A stretch of DNA of 25,059 nt from JAGXLC01 sp964461045 (GTDB lineage Bacteria; Bacteroidota; Bacteroidia; Bacteroidales; UBA12077), in NCBI GenBank assembly GCA_964461045.1, contig CAYWSJ010000049.1, positions 1 to 25,059 of the forward strand, read 5' to 3'. Made by a program: the position numbers and the translations under genes. Under the pieces are notes generated by a model, which was not told where the DNA came from, made no database searches, and saw only the letters and a program-made list of their open reading frames with translations. The stretch's first letter is position 1, and every line of letters begins with the position of its first letter. Positions 8,065 to 16,642 of this stretch are shown here, piece after piece.

Positions 8065-8088
8065 TTACGTCAATACTATTTGACGTAA
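8065..8088. promoter_or_regulatory. 24-bp perfect inverted repeat upstream of the TPR gene
   Basis: TTACGTCAA, six bases, then TTGACGTAA: both 9-bp arms match perfectly. It ends 14 bp before the TPR start codon, where it could be a dimeric-regulator operator or a hairpin in the mRNA leader. No T-tract follows it, so it is not a normal terminator of the upstream aldo/keto reductase gene. Confidence 0.5.
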
Positions 8089-8166
8089 AATTAATAAAAA
8101 TGTTGTGTATGAATTTTAATTACTTAGAACTTACAATTTTTTCAGGTCTTAGAGGGATTTTCCTAA

Positions 8167-8982
8167 TTATTCTTCATTTGCCAGATCACTAACGGGATCC
8201 AGGTGTAGCCCTCTGTCCAGCGCATTTATGGTAAGCATCTCATCATTTGTTAAATTAAAATTGAAAATCTCCATATTTTCTTCAAGATGTTTATCCTGAG
8301 AAGCCTTGGGAATTGGCACAATTCCTTGTTGAAGGAGCCATCTTAATACTACTTGCGGGGGAGTTTTACCATAATTATTTCCAATTTCTCTCAGGACAGT
8401 GTCTTCCATTACCCTGGCTTTAGCAAGCGGGCTATATCCAATTGTAAGATAATCATTAGTCTCTGCATGTTCTCTTAAATATTCCCTTACAAGATAAGGA
8501 TGGTATTCCACTTCGTTGGCAAATATTTTAGCATGTTTTGCGGTTTCATCTATTAGAGAGGGAGGAAAGTTACTAACTCCGATGTGCCGGGTATAGCCTT
8601 TATTCTGGAGTTCTTTCATAGCTTCTATTGTCTCTTCCAGTTGAACTTCTCCACTGGGCCAGTGAATAAGTAACAAATCAATATAATCTGTATCTATCTT
8701 TTTTAAGCTTGTTTGCGTGCTTTTGCTCACATCCTCAAACTTGAAATTTTCGGGTGCTATCTTTGTTATCAGGAATATTTCTTCCCTGGGAATATTGGTT
8801 CTTTTTATTCCTAAGCCTACTTCCGACTCGTTTTCATAGTTCTGTGCGGTGTCAATGAGCCTGTATCCAATTGAAAGCGCTTGTTCAATTGTATTCATAC
8901 AGTCTGTTCCGCTCAAAAGGTAGGTCCCAATTCCCGGAACCGGTATTTGTTCATCTTTTATAATAATATTTATATCTTCCAT
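8167..8982 (-). CDS. Aldo/keto reductase
   Basis: This is an NADPH-dependent reductase of carbonyl compounds, about 271 residues. The catalytic tetrad is visible from the ATG at 8982: D44 and Y49 in GYRLIDTAQNYENE, K74 in LITKIAP and H107 in LLLIHWPS. The later VLRWLLQQGIVPIPKA segment is the NADP-binding region (the classic signature of the family). The frame opens 9 bp earlier with TTG, but the ATG is preferred. It lies in a run of minus-strand genes without an evident operon partner. The physiological substrate cannot be read from the sequence. Confidence 0.9.
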   Translation of the reverse strand: MEDINIIIKDEQIPVPGIGTYLLSGTDCMNTIEQALSIGYRLIDTAQNYENESEVGLGIKRTNIPREEIFLITKIAPENFKFEDVSKSTQTSLKKIDTDYIDLLLIHWPSGEVQLEETIEAMKELQNKGYTRHIGVSNFPPSLIDETAKHAKIFANEVEYHPYLVREYLREHAETNDYLTIGYSPLAKARVMEDTVLREIGNNYGKTPPQVVLRWLLQQGIVPIPKASQDKHLEENMEIFNFNLTNDEMLTINALDRGLHLDPVSDLANEE

Positions 8983-9117
8983 AATAGTCAAACTTTTTTA
9001 ATTCAACTACTTATAAAATATTAAAAAAAGATGATTTTACAAAATATAGTATTCTGATTTTAATAAGATTTTTAATCTGGACTGAGATCTAATCCAACCA
9101 TTAAATTTTATCCGGGT

Positions 9118-10041
9118 TTAGAGAAAAAACAACCCAACACCCACAAAGGCAATAACAGCCCCGATAATTTCCATAACATTTATTTTTTCTTTGAAGAAAA
9201 TTACAGCCGGGGGAATAATCAGAACCGGCACAAGCGCCATTAGTGTAGAGGCGATTCCTGTTAGTGTATGTTGCACCGCCAGAAGCGAGAAAGATACACC
9301 CAGAAAAGGTCCGAAGAAAGCTCCTATTGTTACCCCTTTCATGGCTTGTTTGTTTTTTAAGGCAATAAAAACTTTATGCCACCTTTTCATAAAGAAGAAG
9401 ATAACGATAAACCCTACAGTACCAGCAAGAACTCTTATTTGTGTTGCAGCAAAAGCATTGTAATCCTGCATCCCGAATTTGCTTAGAACAAGTCCTGTTG
9501 CTTGTCCGACTGCACCTCCAAAAGCCAGCAGTACTCCAATAAAATAATAGGAAATTTTTCTTTTGCCTTTTTTCGATTGTTCAGAATTATTCTTTTTGTT
9601 TATGTGATTTCTGTTGATAACTACTAAGATAATACCTGTAAGTGTTATAGCCATACCAAGAATATTCTGAAAAGACATTTGTTCTCCCATGATAATCCAG
9701 CCAATAATACCTGTTATTGGAGGAGTGAAAGACATGATCAGCATTGAAGTTCTTGCGCCAATGACGACATAAGCCTCAAAAAGCAACAGGTCACCCAGGG
9801 CAAATCCGATAATTCCTGATAAAGCCAGGTATTTCCATTGATGCAGACTGGCATCAACGGGGAAAAATAAGCCACGGGAGACCCATGTGTATATCCCGAG
9901 TAAAACAATTGCCATGATTAAACGAATTAGGTTCACCGAAAGTGAACCTATTTTTTTCCCTGCTGATTCGAAGGCTAATGCTGTGGCAGTCCAGCAGATT
10001 GCTGCCATCAGACCGGCCAGTTCACCATAATATTCGCTCAT
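9118..10041 (-). CDS. EamA/DMT-family transporter
   Basis: This 307-residue inner-membrane protein has about ten hydrophobic helices arranged as two EamA repeats. The first covers roughly residues 1-145 and the second 165-307, joined by a Lys/Asn-rich hydrophilic linker (NKKNNSEQSKKGKRK region). The repeats include the usual SFTPPITGIIGWIIMGEQ-like and ALVPVLIIPPAVIFFKEK segments. Such drug/metabolite transporters export small metabolites or amino acids; the substrate is unknown. An AAGGGGG element lies about 5 bp before the ATG and may act as ribosome-binding site. Confidence 0.88.
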   Translation of the reverse strand: MSEYYGELAGLMAAICWTATALAFESAGKKIGSLSVNLIRLIMAIVLLGIYTWVSRGLFFPVDASLHQWKYLALSGIIGFALGDLLLFEAYVVIGARTSMLIMSFTPPITGIIGWIIMGEQMSFQNILGMAITLTGIILVVINRNHINKKNNSEQSKKGKRKISYYFIGVLLAFGGAVGQATGLVLSKFGMQDYNAFAATQIRVLAGTVGFIVIFFFMKRWHKVFIALKNKQAMKGVTIGAFFGPFLGVSFSLLAVQHTLTGIASTLMALVPVLIIPPAVIFFKEKINVMEIIGAVIAFVGVGLFFL

Positions 10042-10437
10042 TTTTCCCCCTTAAACCTTTTTTATTATCAATATGAAAACTGGTGATTAGATGTCAGGTT
10101 TTATATGTGGTTTAATTTTACCTGAACATTATATGTTAAATTTCAAATAAAAAAGTTATTAACAATTCAGGTAAAAATATAAAAATTTTGTTCTTCCTTT
10201 TTTTTGGGAAGGCATGAGATAATGGATAGTAAGAAAAAATTTGAGAAATAGTAAAAAACGTTGCCCCTAGTGATTATCCTGTTGTCTCTTGTCTGGACAA
10301 CAGGGAAATACATGATTTTCTGTATGAACATTTTGGGGAATTATATCATAAAACTAAGGTTGGTTAATAAAAATAAGTGAAAAAATTTGAGGATATAAGG
10401 TTCAATTTTATATATTTACGTGAATAAAATTAGTTTA
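10042..10437. other. 396-bp divergent intergenic region with two stem-loops
   Basis: No ORF with coding character is seen. It holds two inverted repeats. One has arms TTTTACCTGAA (10116-10126) and TTCAGGTAAAA (10166-10176) around an inner TGTTAA/TTAACA stem (10134-10139/10159-10164). The other is CCTGTTGTC (10278-10286) with GACAACAGG (10296-10304) over a 9-nt loop. A third CAGGT word lies at about 10095-10099. A possible -7 box TATATTTA at 10411-10418 precedes the next gene. Confidence 0.5.
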
Positions 10438-11091
10438 ATGAGCAGACTTAAAGTACTACTTAAGATATTTGTTTTTGTTTGTTTATTCTCTGTTAATTCC
10501 TTCGCGCAATTAGATGGAGTAGCCATAAAAGACAGTGTTGTAATTGCAACATTCAAACATTTTTTTGTTCCTGAAAAAGTCATAAGTGGAAATAATATTC
10601 CTTTCGGAACAGATACGACTGTATATAAATTTACATGGGAAATAAACAGCCAGGTGGTTAATTTACCTATGGAAATGAGGGAAATAGGAGAAAATGACAC
10701 TATGATTTATTTTCCACATGAGTTTCAGCAAGCAGGAACTTATAATATTGATCTGGAAGTGCTTGATGATACCCTTGGAACAACTTATTTTGCCTCAAAA
10801 ACTATCTATGTGGATGATCTTGTGGAAGTTCCGAATGTATTTACTCCTGATGATGACGGAATTAATGACTATTTTGTAGTCAAGTCAAGTGGTCTGGAAA
10901 CTCAAAAATTGAAATTGCTGATTTATACCCGCAATGGTGATTTAATTCATGAACGGATCGGCGATGTAGTTTATTGGGACGGAAGATTGGCTTCGGGGCA
11001 AAAAGCTTCCGAAGGAGTTTATTATTACGTAGTTACTACCCAAACCGAACCCAAGGTTGTGAAAAAAGGTTTCTTCCATTTATACAGGTAA
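10438..11091 (+). CDS. Secreted protein with T9SS type B (gliding-motility-type) C-terminal sorting domain
   Basis: The product is 217 residues from the ATG at 10438. A GTG 18 bp upstream is also in frame, but it lies next to the likely promoter. The first ~23 residues form a signal peptide ending in NSFA. The middle (about 30-125) resembles a beta-sandwich of PKD type, with the YNIDLEVLDDTLGTTYFASKTIYV strand pattern. The last ~85 residues are the CHU_C/TIGR04131 domain: VPNVFTPDDDGINDYFVVKS, then YTRNGDLIHER, YWDGR, SEGVYYYVV and a final GFFHLYR. In Bacteroidota this domain directs outer-membrane secretion by the type IX system and surface attachment. The cargo part is small and unassigned. 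Confidence 0.85.
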   Translation: MSRLKVLLKIFVFVCLFSVNSFAQLDGVAIKDSVVIATFKHFFVPEKVISGNNIPFGTDTTVYKFTWEINSQVVNLPMEMREIGENDTMIYFPHEFQQAGTYNIDLEVLDDTLGTTYFASKTIYVDDLVEVPNVFTPDDDGINDYFVVKSSGLETQKLKLLIYTRNGDLIHERIGDVVYWDGRLASGQKASEGVYYYVVTTQTEPKVVKKGFFHLYR

Positions 11092-11132
11092 TCTTTTTTA
11101 AAAATTAACACCTTTAGAATTAAGCAATACTG

Positions 11133-12302
11133 ATGAAAAAAATTTTTTGTTTTTTTTTAGTTTTTTTTCTAATCACCTGTAAACAATCAATTGATTCTCC
11201 GGAACATTTAATCCGAAAAACAAAGCAATCCGTAGGAAAAGTTCATAATTTTTCTTTTACAGAATACTATTCTGAAAAAGCCCTGGGAACAGATGATACA
11301 ATGAGTTTCATGGGAGTTTGCCGTTTCATCAAAAAAGATAAAGACCCGGTTTTTGGATATCACTTTTCAATTGAGTTTCCTGATTCCAATAAAATCATTT
11401 TATACAAAAATAAATTTCTTTATTTAATTAATGAGGAAAAGTCTACAATTAAGAAAGTAAACCTGCAGTATCTTGGCAAAGATATTCTCCTGGAAGAATT
11501 ACCTGGTTATTTCTTTTTTGATGAATTATTATTCTCAGATTTTTATAATGAATTAGTAGAAGATAGTTTCGAAATAGGCATAACAAAAAATGATGATAAT
11601 TACTATTGTCTGAACATTAATTACCCTGAAGAAGAAAAGGTGAAAATTAAAAAACAACTGTTTGTGAATCGTTCAGATTATTTGCCTTATCGTAAACTAT
11701 ACCAGGTTCAGTATGGTCGGGAAAGCAGCTACCATAAGATAGAGATTGCTGATATGGAAATAAATAAGAAACATCTACAGGATGTTTATTTTAAGAATTC
11801 CTGGAAGAAGTTTAAAAGTTTTAATTATAATCAGGAATTTGAAAAAAATATCAATCTTTTAAAAGTTGGAACCCAAGCACCGACCTTCAATATTCCTGAT
11901 TCAAAAGGAGAGGAAATCTCGCTGGAAAAATTAAGCGGAGAATTTGTATTGCTGGATTTCTGGTACCTTGCTTGCCCTTCTTGTATGGAGGCTATTCCGC
12001 ACCTGAATCGTCTTTATAAAAAATATGGTCGTCATGGCCTGAATATTATTGGTATAAATAGTTTCGACAATATGGAAGGAATCCAACAAAAGGCACAGCG
12101 AATATTGGAAAGTGATTCTATTCAATATATGATTGGCGAAGGAAACAAAAAGGTTGACAGCTTATACAGAGTGAAGATATATCCTACAGCCTATTTAATT
12201 GATAAATCCGGGCATATTATTTATTCACAACTTGGTTATTCAGAACAGAAGGCTGACAGCCTGGAAAAGATTCTGGAAAAACATATTTCTGCCCGGAAAT
12301 AA
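11133..12302 (+). CDS. TlpA-like thiol-disulfide oxidoreductase lipoprotein
   Basis: This 389-residue lipoprotein has its signal ending at Cys16 (FFLITC). Residues about 20-235 form a beta-rich domain without a motif I can name, resembling the carrier-like N-terminal parts of Bacteroidota thioredoxin lipoproteins. From about 240 a TlpA/AhpC thioredoxin fold begins with VGTQAPTFNIPDSKGEEISL, followed by the redox site CPSC at 281-284 in LLDFWYLACPSC and the cis-proline loop VKIYPTAYLIDKSGHII. Both active cysteines are present, so a periplasmic reductase acting on cytochrome or protein thiols is likely. It is 41 bp after the T9SS gene. Confidence 0.85.
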   Translation: MKKIFCFFLVFFLITCKQSIDSPEHLIRKTKQSVGKVHNFSFTEYYSEKALGTDDTMSFMGVCRFIKKDKDPVFGYHFSIEFPDSNKIILYKNKFLYLINEEKSTIKKVNLQYLGKDILLEELPGYFFFDELLFSDFYNELVEDSFEIGITKNDDNYYCLNINYPEEEKVKIKKQLFVNRSDYLPYRKLYQVQYGRESSYHKIEIADMEINKKHLQDVYFKNSWKKFKSFNYNQEFEKNINLLKVGTQAPTFNIPDSKGEEISLEKLSGEFVLLDFWYLACPSCMEAIPHLNRLYKKYGRHGLNIIGINSFDNMEGIQQKAQRILESDSIQYMIGEGNKKVDSLYRVKIYPTAYLIDKSGHIIYSQLGYSEQKADSLEKILEKHISARK

Positions 12303-12420
12303 GACAGGACCCTCCCTTTCTCTTTTGCTATCAATACATCATGCATTTATTTCTTTTTTGATTAATTTAGCTGAATTGAATAGCAAATAAATTTAGATAA
12401 ATTAAAAAAAAGATATCTTT

Positions 12421-13182
12421 ATGAAACCAATAGCTTTAATTACGGGTGCGACAGCAGGAATAGGAAAAGCTACTGCTAAAAAACTTGCTTTAAGCAATTA
12501 TAATGTAATTATCACAGGCAGAAGAACAGAAAGACTAGAAGAGTTGAGAAGTGAGATAGAGTCTGAAGCCGATGTGGGAGTACATATCTTAACATTTGAT
12601 GTAAGAGAAAAAGCACAGGTAGATAAGGCTATTGACAGTCTTTCTGAAGACTGGAGAAAAATTGATGTGCTTGTAAACAATGCCGGTTTGGCCGTTGGTT
12701 TAGGTCATATCCAGGATGGAGTCATTGACGACTGGGAAAGGATGATCGATACTAATATTAAAGGTTTGCTTTATGTAACACGGAAAGTTGCTCCCCTTAT
12801 GGTAGAAAGAAAAAAAGGACATATTATTAATGTGGGTTCAATTGCAGGAAAAGAAGTGTATGAGAATGGAAATGTTTATTGTGCCACAAAGCATGCAGTA
12901 GATGCACTTACTAAAGCCATGCGTACTGATATGCTGAAAGACAGGATTAAAGTAACAGGAATTTGTCCCGGTATGGTAGAAACTGAGTTTTCATTAGTAC
13001 GTTTTAAAGGAGACAAAGAGAAGGCTGACAATGCCTATAAAAATTTTGAACCGCTGTCAGCTGAAGATATAGCTGATGTGATTGAGTTTGCTGTTTCCAG
13101 ACCTCCTCATGTAAACTTAAATGATGTTGTTATAACAGCCACAGATCAGGCGAACTCTTTTTATAAAAATGTAAAAAGTTAA
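12421..13182 (+). CDS. SDR-family NAD(P)-dependent oxidoreductase (YdfG-like)
   Basis: This 253-residue classical short-chain dehydrogenase has the cofactor-binding TGATAGIG (8-15), NNAG (86-89), the catalytic S140, and Y153-x3-K157. The GRRTERL segment after the second strand favours NADP. The NVYCATKHAVDALT and VTGICPGMVETEFS segments are close to YdfG-type serine/3-hydroxy-acid dehydrogenases. The next gene, an Ldh-type oxidoreductase, starts 3 bp after its stop, so the two are almost certainly one transcription unit and may act on the same hydroxy-acid or sugar-acid pathway. Confidence 0.9.
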   Translation: MKPIALITGATAGIGKATAKKLALSNYNVIITGRRTERLEELRSEIESEADVGVHILTFDVREKAQVDKAIDSLSEDWRKIDVLVNNAGLAVGLGHIQDGVIDDWERMIDTNIKGLLYVTRKVAPLMVERKKGHIINVGSIAGKEVYENGNVYCATKHAVDALTKAMRTDMLKDRIKVTGICPGMVETEFSLVRFKGDKEKADNAYKNFEPLSAEDIADVIEFAVSRPPHVNLNDVVITATDQANSFYKNVKS

Positions 13183-13185
13183 AGC

Positions 13186-14262
13186 ATGTACAAAACGAAT
13201 TATTTGAAACAATTTGTTCAGCAGGTTTTTGAAAAGATTGGTTGTTCCCGGGAGAATGCCGATACTATTAGTGAGATACTTCTTAGAGCTGAAGAAAGAG
13301 GAATTTCTTCTCATGGTATGATAAGGGTAAAGGATTATTACCAAATGTATAAAGCAGGCAGGATTAATACAAAGCCGGAAATTAAAATAAAACGCGAAAC
13401 TCCTTCTACAGCCGTTGTGGATGGGGGAGGAGGTTTCGGAATGGTTGCTGCAAAGCAATCCATGGAAATTGCCATTGAAAAAGCTGAAAAAGCAGGTTCA
13501 GGTTGGGTTTCGACACGTAATTCAAACCATTTCGGTATTGCCGGCTATTATGCCATGATGGCTTTGGAAAAGGATATGATAGGGGTTGCAATGACCAATG
13601 CCAACAGCCTCGTTGCTCCTACCTTTTCAAAAAGCAGGATGCTCGGGACAAACCCTATTGCAGTTGCCGTTCCGGCAGGTAAATTTCCACCTTATGTGGC
13701 TGACTTTGCAACAACACCCATAGCAAGGGGAAAGCTGGCAATAAAAGGGAAGAAAGGAGAAAGGATGGAGGATGGCTTCGTGCAGGATAAACAAGGTAAT
13801 CCATCCGATGATCCTGATATTATAAAAGAAGGAGGGGCCATTTTACCTTTGGGGGGCGACAGGCTTCATGGGAGCCATAAAGGTTATTGCCTGAATTCTA
13901 TTGTGGATATATTTTCTGCTGTATTTTCCGGGGCTAATTTTGGTCCTTTTGTTCCCCCACAAGTCCCTTATTTACCATTACCAGAAGAACAGGTTGGAAC
14001 GGGCCTGGGGCATTTCTTTGGCGCCATGAGAATTGATGGGTTCCAGGAAAAAGATGAATTTAAAAGAAGAATGGACCAATGGATGGAAACTTTTAAGTCC
14101 TCAGAAAGCGCTGAAGGCAAACCCTCTGTTCTTATACCCGGAGAACCGGAGAGAGAGGCTGAACAAAAATCAGCAAGTGAGGGAATTCATATACTGGAGC
14201 CGATACAAAAAGATTTAAAAGAGGTAGCGGATGAATTGGATATACCTTTTGAAATAAAATAA
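13186..14262 (+). CDS. Ldh-family (malate/L-lactate/ureidoglycolate-type) oxidoreductase
   Basis: This 358-residue NAD(P)-dependent 2-hydroxyacid dehydrogenase belongs to the Ldh_2 family (MDH/YlbC/DpkA type), a fold unlike Rossmann lactate dehydrogenases. Visible landmarks are RGISSHGMIRV with the conserved His43, the NSNHFGIAGYYAMMA segment, LGTNPIAVAVPAG and the HGSHKGYCLNSIVDIFSAVFSGA segment. The C-terminal ~60 residues are more charged than usual but keep the final FEIK end of the family. Coupled to the SDR gene. Which of malate, lactate, ureidoglycolate or an imine is used cannot be decided. Confidence 0.9.
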   Translation: MYKTNYLKQFVQQVFEKIGCSRENADTISEILLRAEERGISSHGMIRVKDYYQMYKAGRINTKPEIKIKRETPSTAVVDGGGGFGMVAAKQSMEIAIEKAEKAGSGWVSTRNSNHFGIAGYYAMMALEKDMIGVAMTNANSLVAPTFSKSRMLGTNPIAVAVPAGKFPPYVADFATTPIARGKLAIKGKKGERMEDGFVQDKQGNPSDDPDIIKEGGAILPLGGDRLHGSHKGYCLNSIVDIFSAVFSGANFGPFVPPQVPYLPLPEEQVGTGLGHFFGAMRIDGFQEKDEFKRRMDQWMETFKSSESAEGKPSVLIPGEPEREAEQKSASEGIHILEPIQKDLKEVADELDIPFEIK

Positions 14263-14295
14263 TGAATCGCATTTTTAACCTGAAATAATATAGCC

Positions 14296-15528
14296 ATGTT
14301 GAAAACAGTAAAATACCTGATAGTCTTTTTTGCAATTCTTATAATTTATAAACCAGCTAATTCCTGTACAACAGCTATTTTGTCGGGGAAATATACAAAA
14401 GATGGAAGGCCTGTTCTCTGGAAATTAAGGGATACGGATTTTCTGAAAAATAAAATTGTATATTTTAAAGACGGCGCCTTTCCGTATATTGGACTGGTGA
14501 ATACTGAAGATACCAAAGGAACACAAGTATGGGCAGGCACAAATAGCGTTGGTTTTGCTATTATGAATGCTGCCCTGTATGACGTAAACCTTGACAATAA
14601 AACAAATAAAAAGGACCGCGAGGGATTTGTCATGAAAAAAGCCCTCCAGCAATGCAAAACACTTGCCGATTTTGAAAAAATGCTGGAAAAGATGTCAAAA
14701 CCCTGGGGACTGGCTTCAAGTTTTGGAGTAATTGATGCTTCAGGAGGAGCCGCGTATTATGAAGTTGATAACAATTCTTTTGTTAAGTTTGATGCGAATG
14801 ACAAGCGCTTTGCTCCTCATGGTTATATTATACGAACAAATTATTCATACAGAGGAGAAAAGGACAAAGGATACGGATATATTCGTTTTCAAAATGCACA
14901 GGAATTATTTCAACAGGCTGATGCATGCGGAGATCTCAATTACAAGAGGATCATTGCAGACTTTTCTCGTTCAGCTTATCACTCCTTGTTAAAAAAAGAT
15001 TATAGGGCACTAAGCATGGAAAAATCTACCACTTCTCCCTATTTTGTTAATTCAGGAGATCTGATAGTAAGGAACAGCAGTTCTGCCGGAGTCGTAATAA
15101 AAGGCGTAAAACCAGGAGAATCTCCTGAAATGACTACAATGTGGAGTCTTCTGGGTTATCCGTTTTGCACTGTAGCTTGTCCGCTCTGGGTAGCTGGAGG
15201 GGATAATATACCGGAAATACTTACAGGAAAAGAGGATGAACAAGCACCCCTGTGCAGGAATGCTTTAAAGCTTAAGGAAGAGTGTTACCCGATTCAGAGA
15301 GGATCAGGCAATAAATATTTAAAAATGTCTGCAATCTACAATGCTGAACAAACCGGCATTGCTCAAAAGTTAGAGCCTGTTGAGCAAAAGATTTTAAGAG
15401 AAACCGAACAGAAAATGGAAAAATGGTACAAGGAAGGGATTCCTTCAGAGGAGCTTGCAGATTATTATCAATGGCTGAATAATTTTATCAGCATGAAGTA
15501 TGAGGAGATGTTTGGCTTAACTATGTAG
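14296..15528 (+). CDS. Secreted C45-type Ntn-hydrolase (acyl-CoA:6-APA acyltransferase-like)
   Basis: This 410-residue protein has a signal peptide (about 1-23, ending PANS) followed directly by C24-T-T, so signal cleavage itself would expose an N-terminal cysteine nucleophile. The following segment, DGRPVLWKLRDTD, matches the linear-amide and C45 hydrolase pattern of a nucleophile strand then an R-D motif. Other family-like pieces are GTNSVGFAIMNAA and SSFGVIDASGGAAYYEVD. Related enzymes cleave or transfer acyl amides (penicillin, carcinine, bile-salt-type substrates). The location is periplasmic or extracellular; the substrate is unknown. It starts 33 bp after the Ldh gene and may be part of that unit. 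Confidence 0.8.
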   Translation: MLKTVKYLIVFFAILIIYKPANSCTTAILSGKYTKDGRPVLWKLRDTDFLKNKIVYFKDGAFPYIGLVNTEDTKGTQVWAGTNSVGFAIMNAALYDVNLDNKTNKKDREGFVMKKALQQCKTLADFEKMLEKMSKPWGLASSFGVIDASGGAAYYEVDNNSFVKFDANDKRFAPHGYIIRTNYSYRGEKDKGYGYIRFQNAQELFQQADACGDLNYKRIIADFSRSAYHSLLKKDYRALSMEKSTTSPYFVNSGDLIVRNSSSAGVVIKGVKPGESPEMTTMWSLLGYPFCTVACPLWVAGGDNIPEILTGKEDEQAPLCRNALKLKEECYPIQRGSGNKYLKMSAIYNAEQTGIAQKLEPVEQKILRETEQKMEKWYKEGIPSEELADYYQWLNNFISMKYEEMFGLTM

Positions 15529-15552
15529 GAACAAAAATTTTTCACTTATAAT

Positions 15553-16629
15553 ATGGAGCCCCGGATTCGTAAAATAATCCATATTGATATGGATGCTTTT
15601 TATGCCTCCATTGAACAGCGAGATAACCCTGAACTGAAAGGAAAACCAATAGCTGTGGGGAAAGGCAGTGAACGGGGAGTGGTTTCAGCAGCCAGTTATG
15701 AAGCAAGGAAATATGGTGTAAAGTCAGCTATGTCCTCGAAAATAGCTCAACAAAAATGTCCCGGGCTCATTTTTGTGAAAGGGCGAATGGAACATTACAA
15801 AGAGATTTCCAGGAGAATAATGGAAATTTTTTATGATTATACCGACCTTGTGGAACCCTTGTCAATTGATGAAGCGTTCCTGGATGTGACAGAAAATAAG
15901 AAGCAGATGCGCAGCGCTACCCTTATTGCCAAAGAAATTAAAGAAAGAATTTATGAAAAAACGCAGCTAACAGCTTCAGCCGGTGTATCTATAAATAAAT
16001 TCCTGGCTAAAACGGCTTCCGATTATGACAAACCGGACGGGCTGTATGTAATAAAACCCAATGAAGCTGAACGATTTGTTGAGGAGTTACCCATTGAAAA
16101 ATTTTTTGGTGTCGGGAAAGTAACTGCCGGGAAAATGCATCAGCTAGGTATTGTTAAGGGTATTGATCTGAAGAGAATGCCACAGCATAAGCTAATCAAA
16201 TATTTTGGCAAAGTCGGACAGCATTATTATAACATCTCCAGGGCCATTGATGACAGAGAAGTAAATCCAAACCGGGAAAGGAAATCTGTTGGGACAGAAA
16301 AGACTTTTGAGAAAGACCTTCAAACCCGTTTTGAAATCATTACAGCTTTGTATTATATTGAAAAAGAGTTGATAAGAAGAATGGAAAGGTCTGGTTCTTA
16401 CGGAAAGACCCTTACACTTAAAGTTAAGTTTAGTGATTTTAAACAGATAACCAGAAGTAAAACCATACAGGAAAGTTTGAACAATTTTGATATACTCCAT
16501 AAAACTACAAAGGGAATATTTCAAAATTTAAATTATGGCAATAAGAAAATTCGTTTGTTAGGACTTTCAGTCTCACAATTAGAGAAAAAGGAGGGAAGTG
16601 AAGCCGTTCAACTTGAATTGGATTTTTAG
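15553..16629 (+). CDS. dinB: DNA polymerase IV (Y-family)
   Basis: This is a translesion polymerase of 358 residues. The metal-binding residues are present: IDMDAFYASIE (D12, D14) and SIDEAF (D106, E107). The finger segment SAASYEARKYGVKSAM, the helix-hairpin-helix thumb FFGVGKVTAGKMHQLGI and the little-finger domain follow. The last six residues, QLELDF, resemble a beta-clamp-binding peptide. It is convergent with the epimerase gene (13 bp between stops) and lies beside the photolyase, so damage-tolerance and repair genes are grouped here. No LexA-type operator was recognised. Confidence 0.95.
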   Translation: MEPRIRKIIHIDMDAFYASIEQRDNPELKGKPIAVGKGSERGVVSAASYEARKYGVKSAMSSKIAQQKCPGLIFVKGRMEHYKEISRRIMEIFYDYTDLVEPLSIDEAFLDVTENKKQMRSATLIAKEIKERIYEKTQLTASAGVSINKFLAKTASDYDKPDGLYVIKPNEAERFVEELPIEKFFGVGKVTAGKMHQLGIVKGIDLKRMPQHKLIKYFGKVGQHYYNISRAIDDREVNPNRERKSVGTEKTFEKDLQTRFEIITALYYIEKELIRRMERSGSYGKTLTLKVKFSDFKQITRSKTIQESLNNFDILHKTTKGIFQNLNYGNKKIRLLGLSVSQLEKKEGSEAVQLELDF

Positions 16630-16642
16630 TTTATAAACCGTA

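Noticed and set aside
9066..9078. Small hairpin AGATT-TTT-AATCT downstream of the EamA transporter gene as a terminator
   Set aside because: The stem is 5 bp of mostly A/T and no T-tract follows in the direction of transcription.
10420..10437. GTG start for the T9SS-sorted protein
   Set aside because: It lies against the likely -7 box; the ATG at 10438 gives a normal signal peptide, though the GTG cannot be fully excluded.
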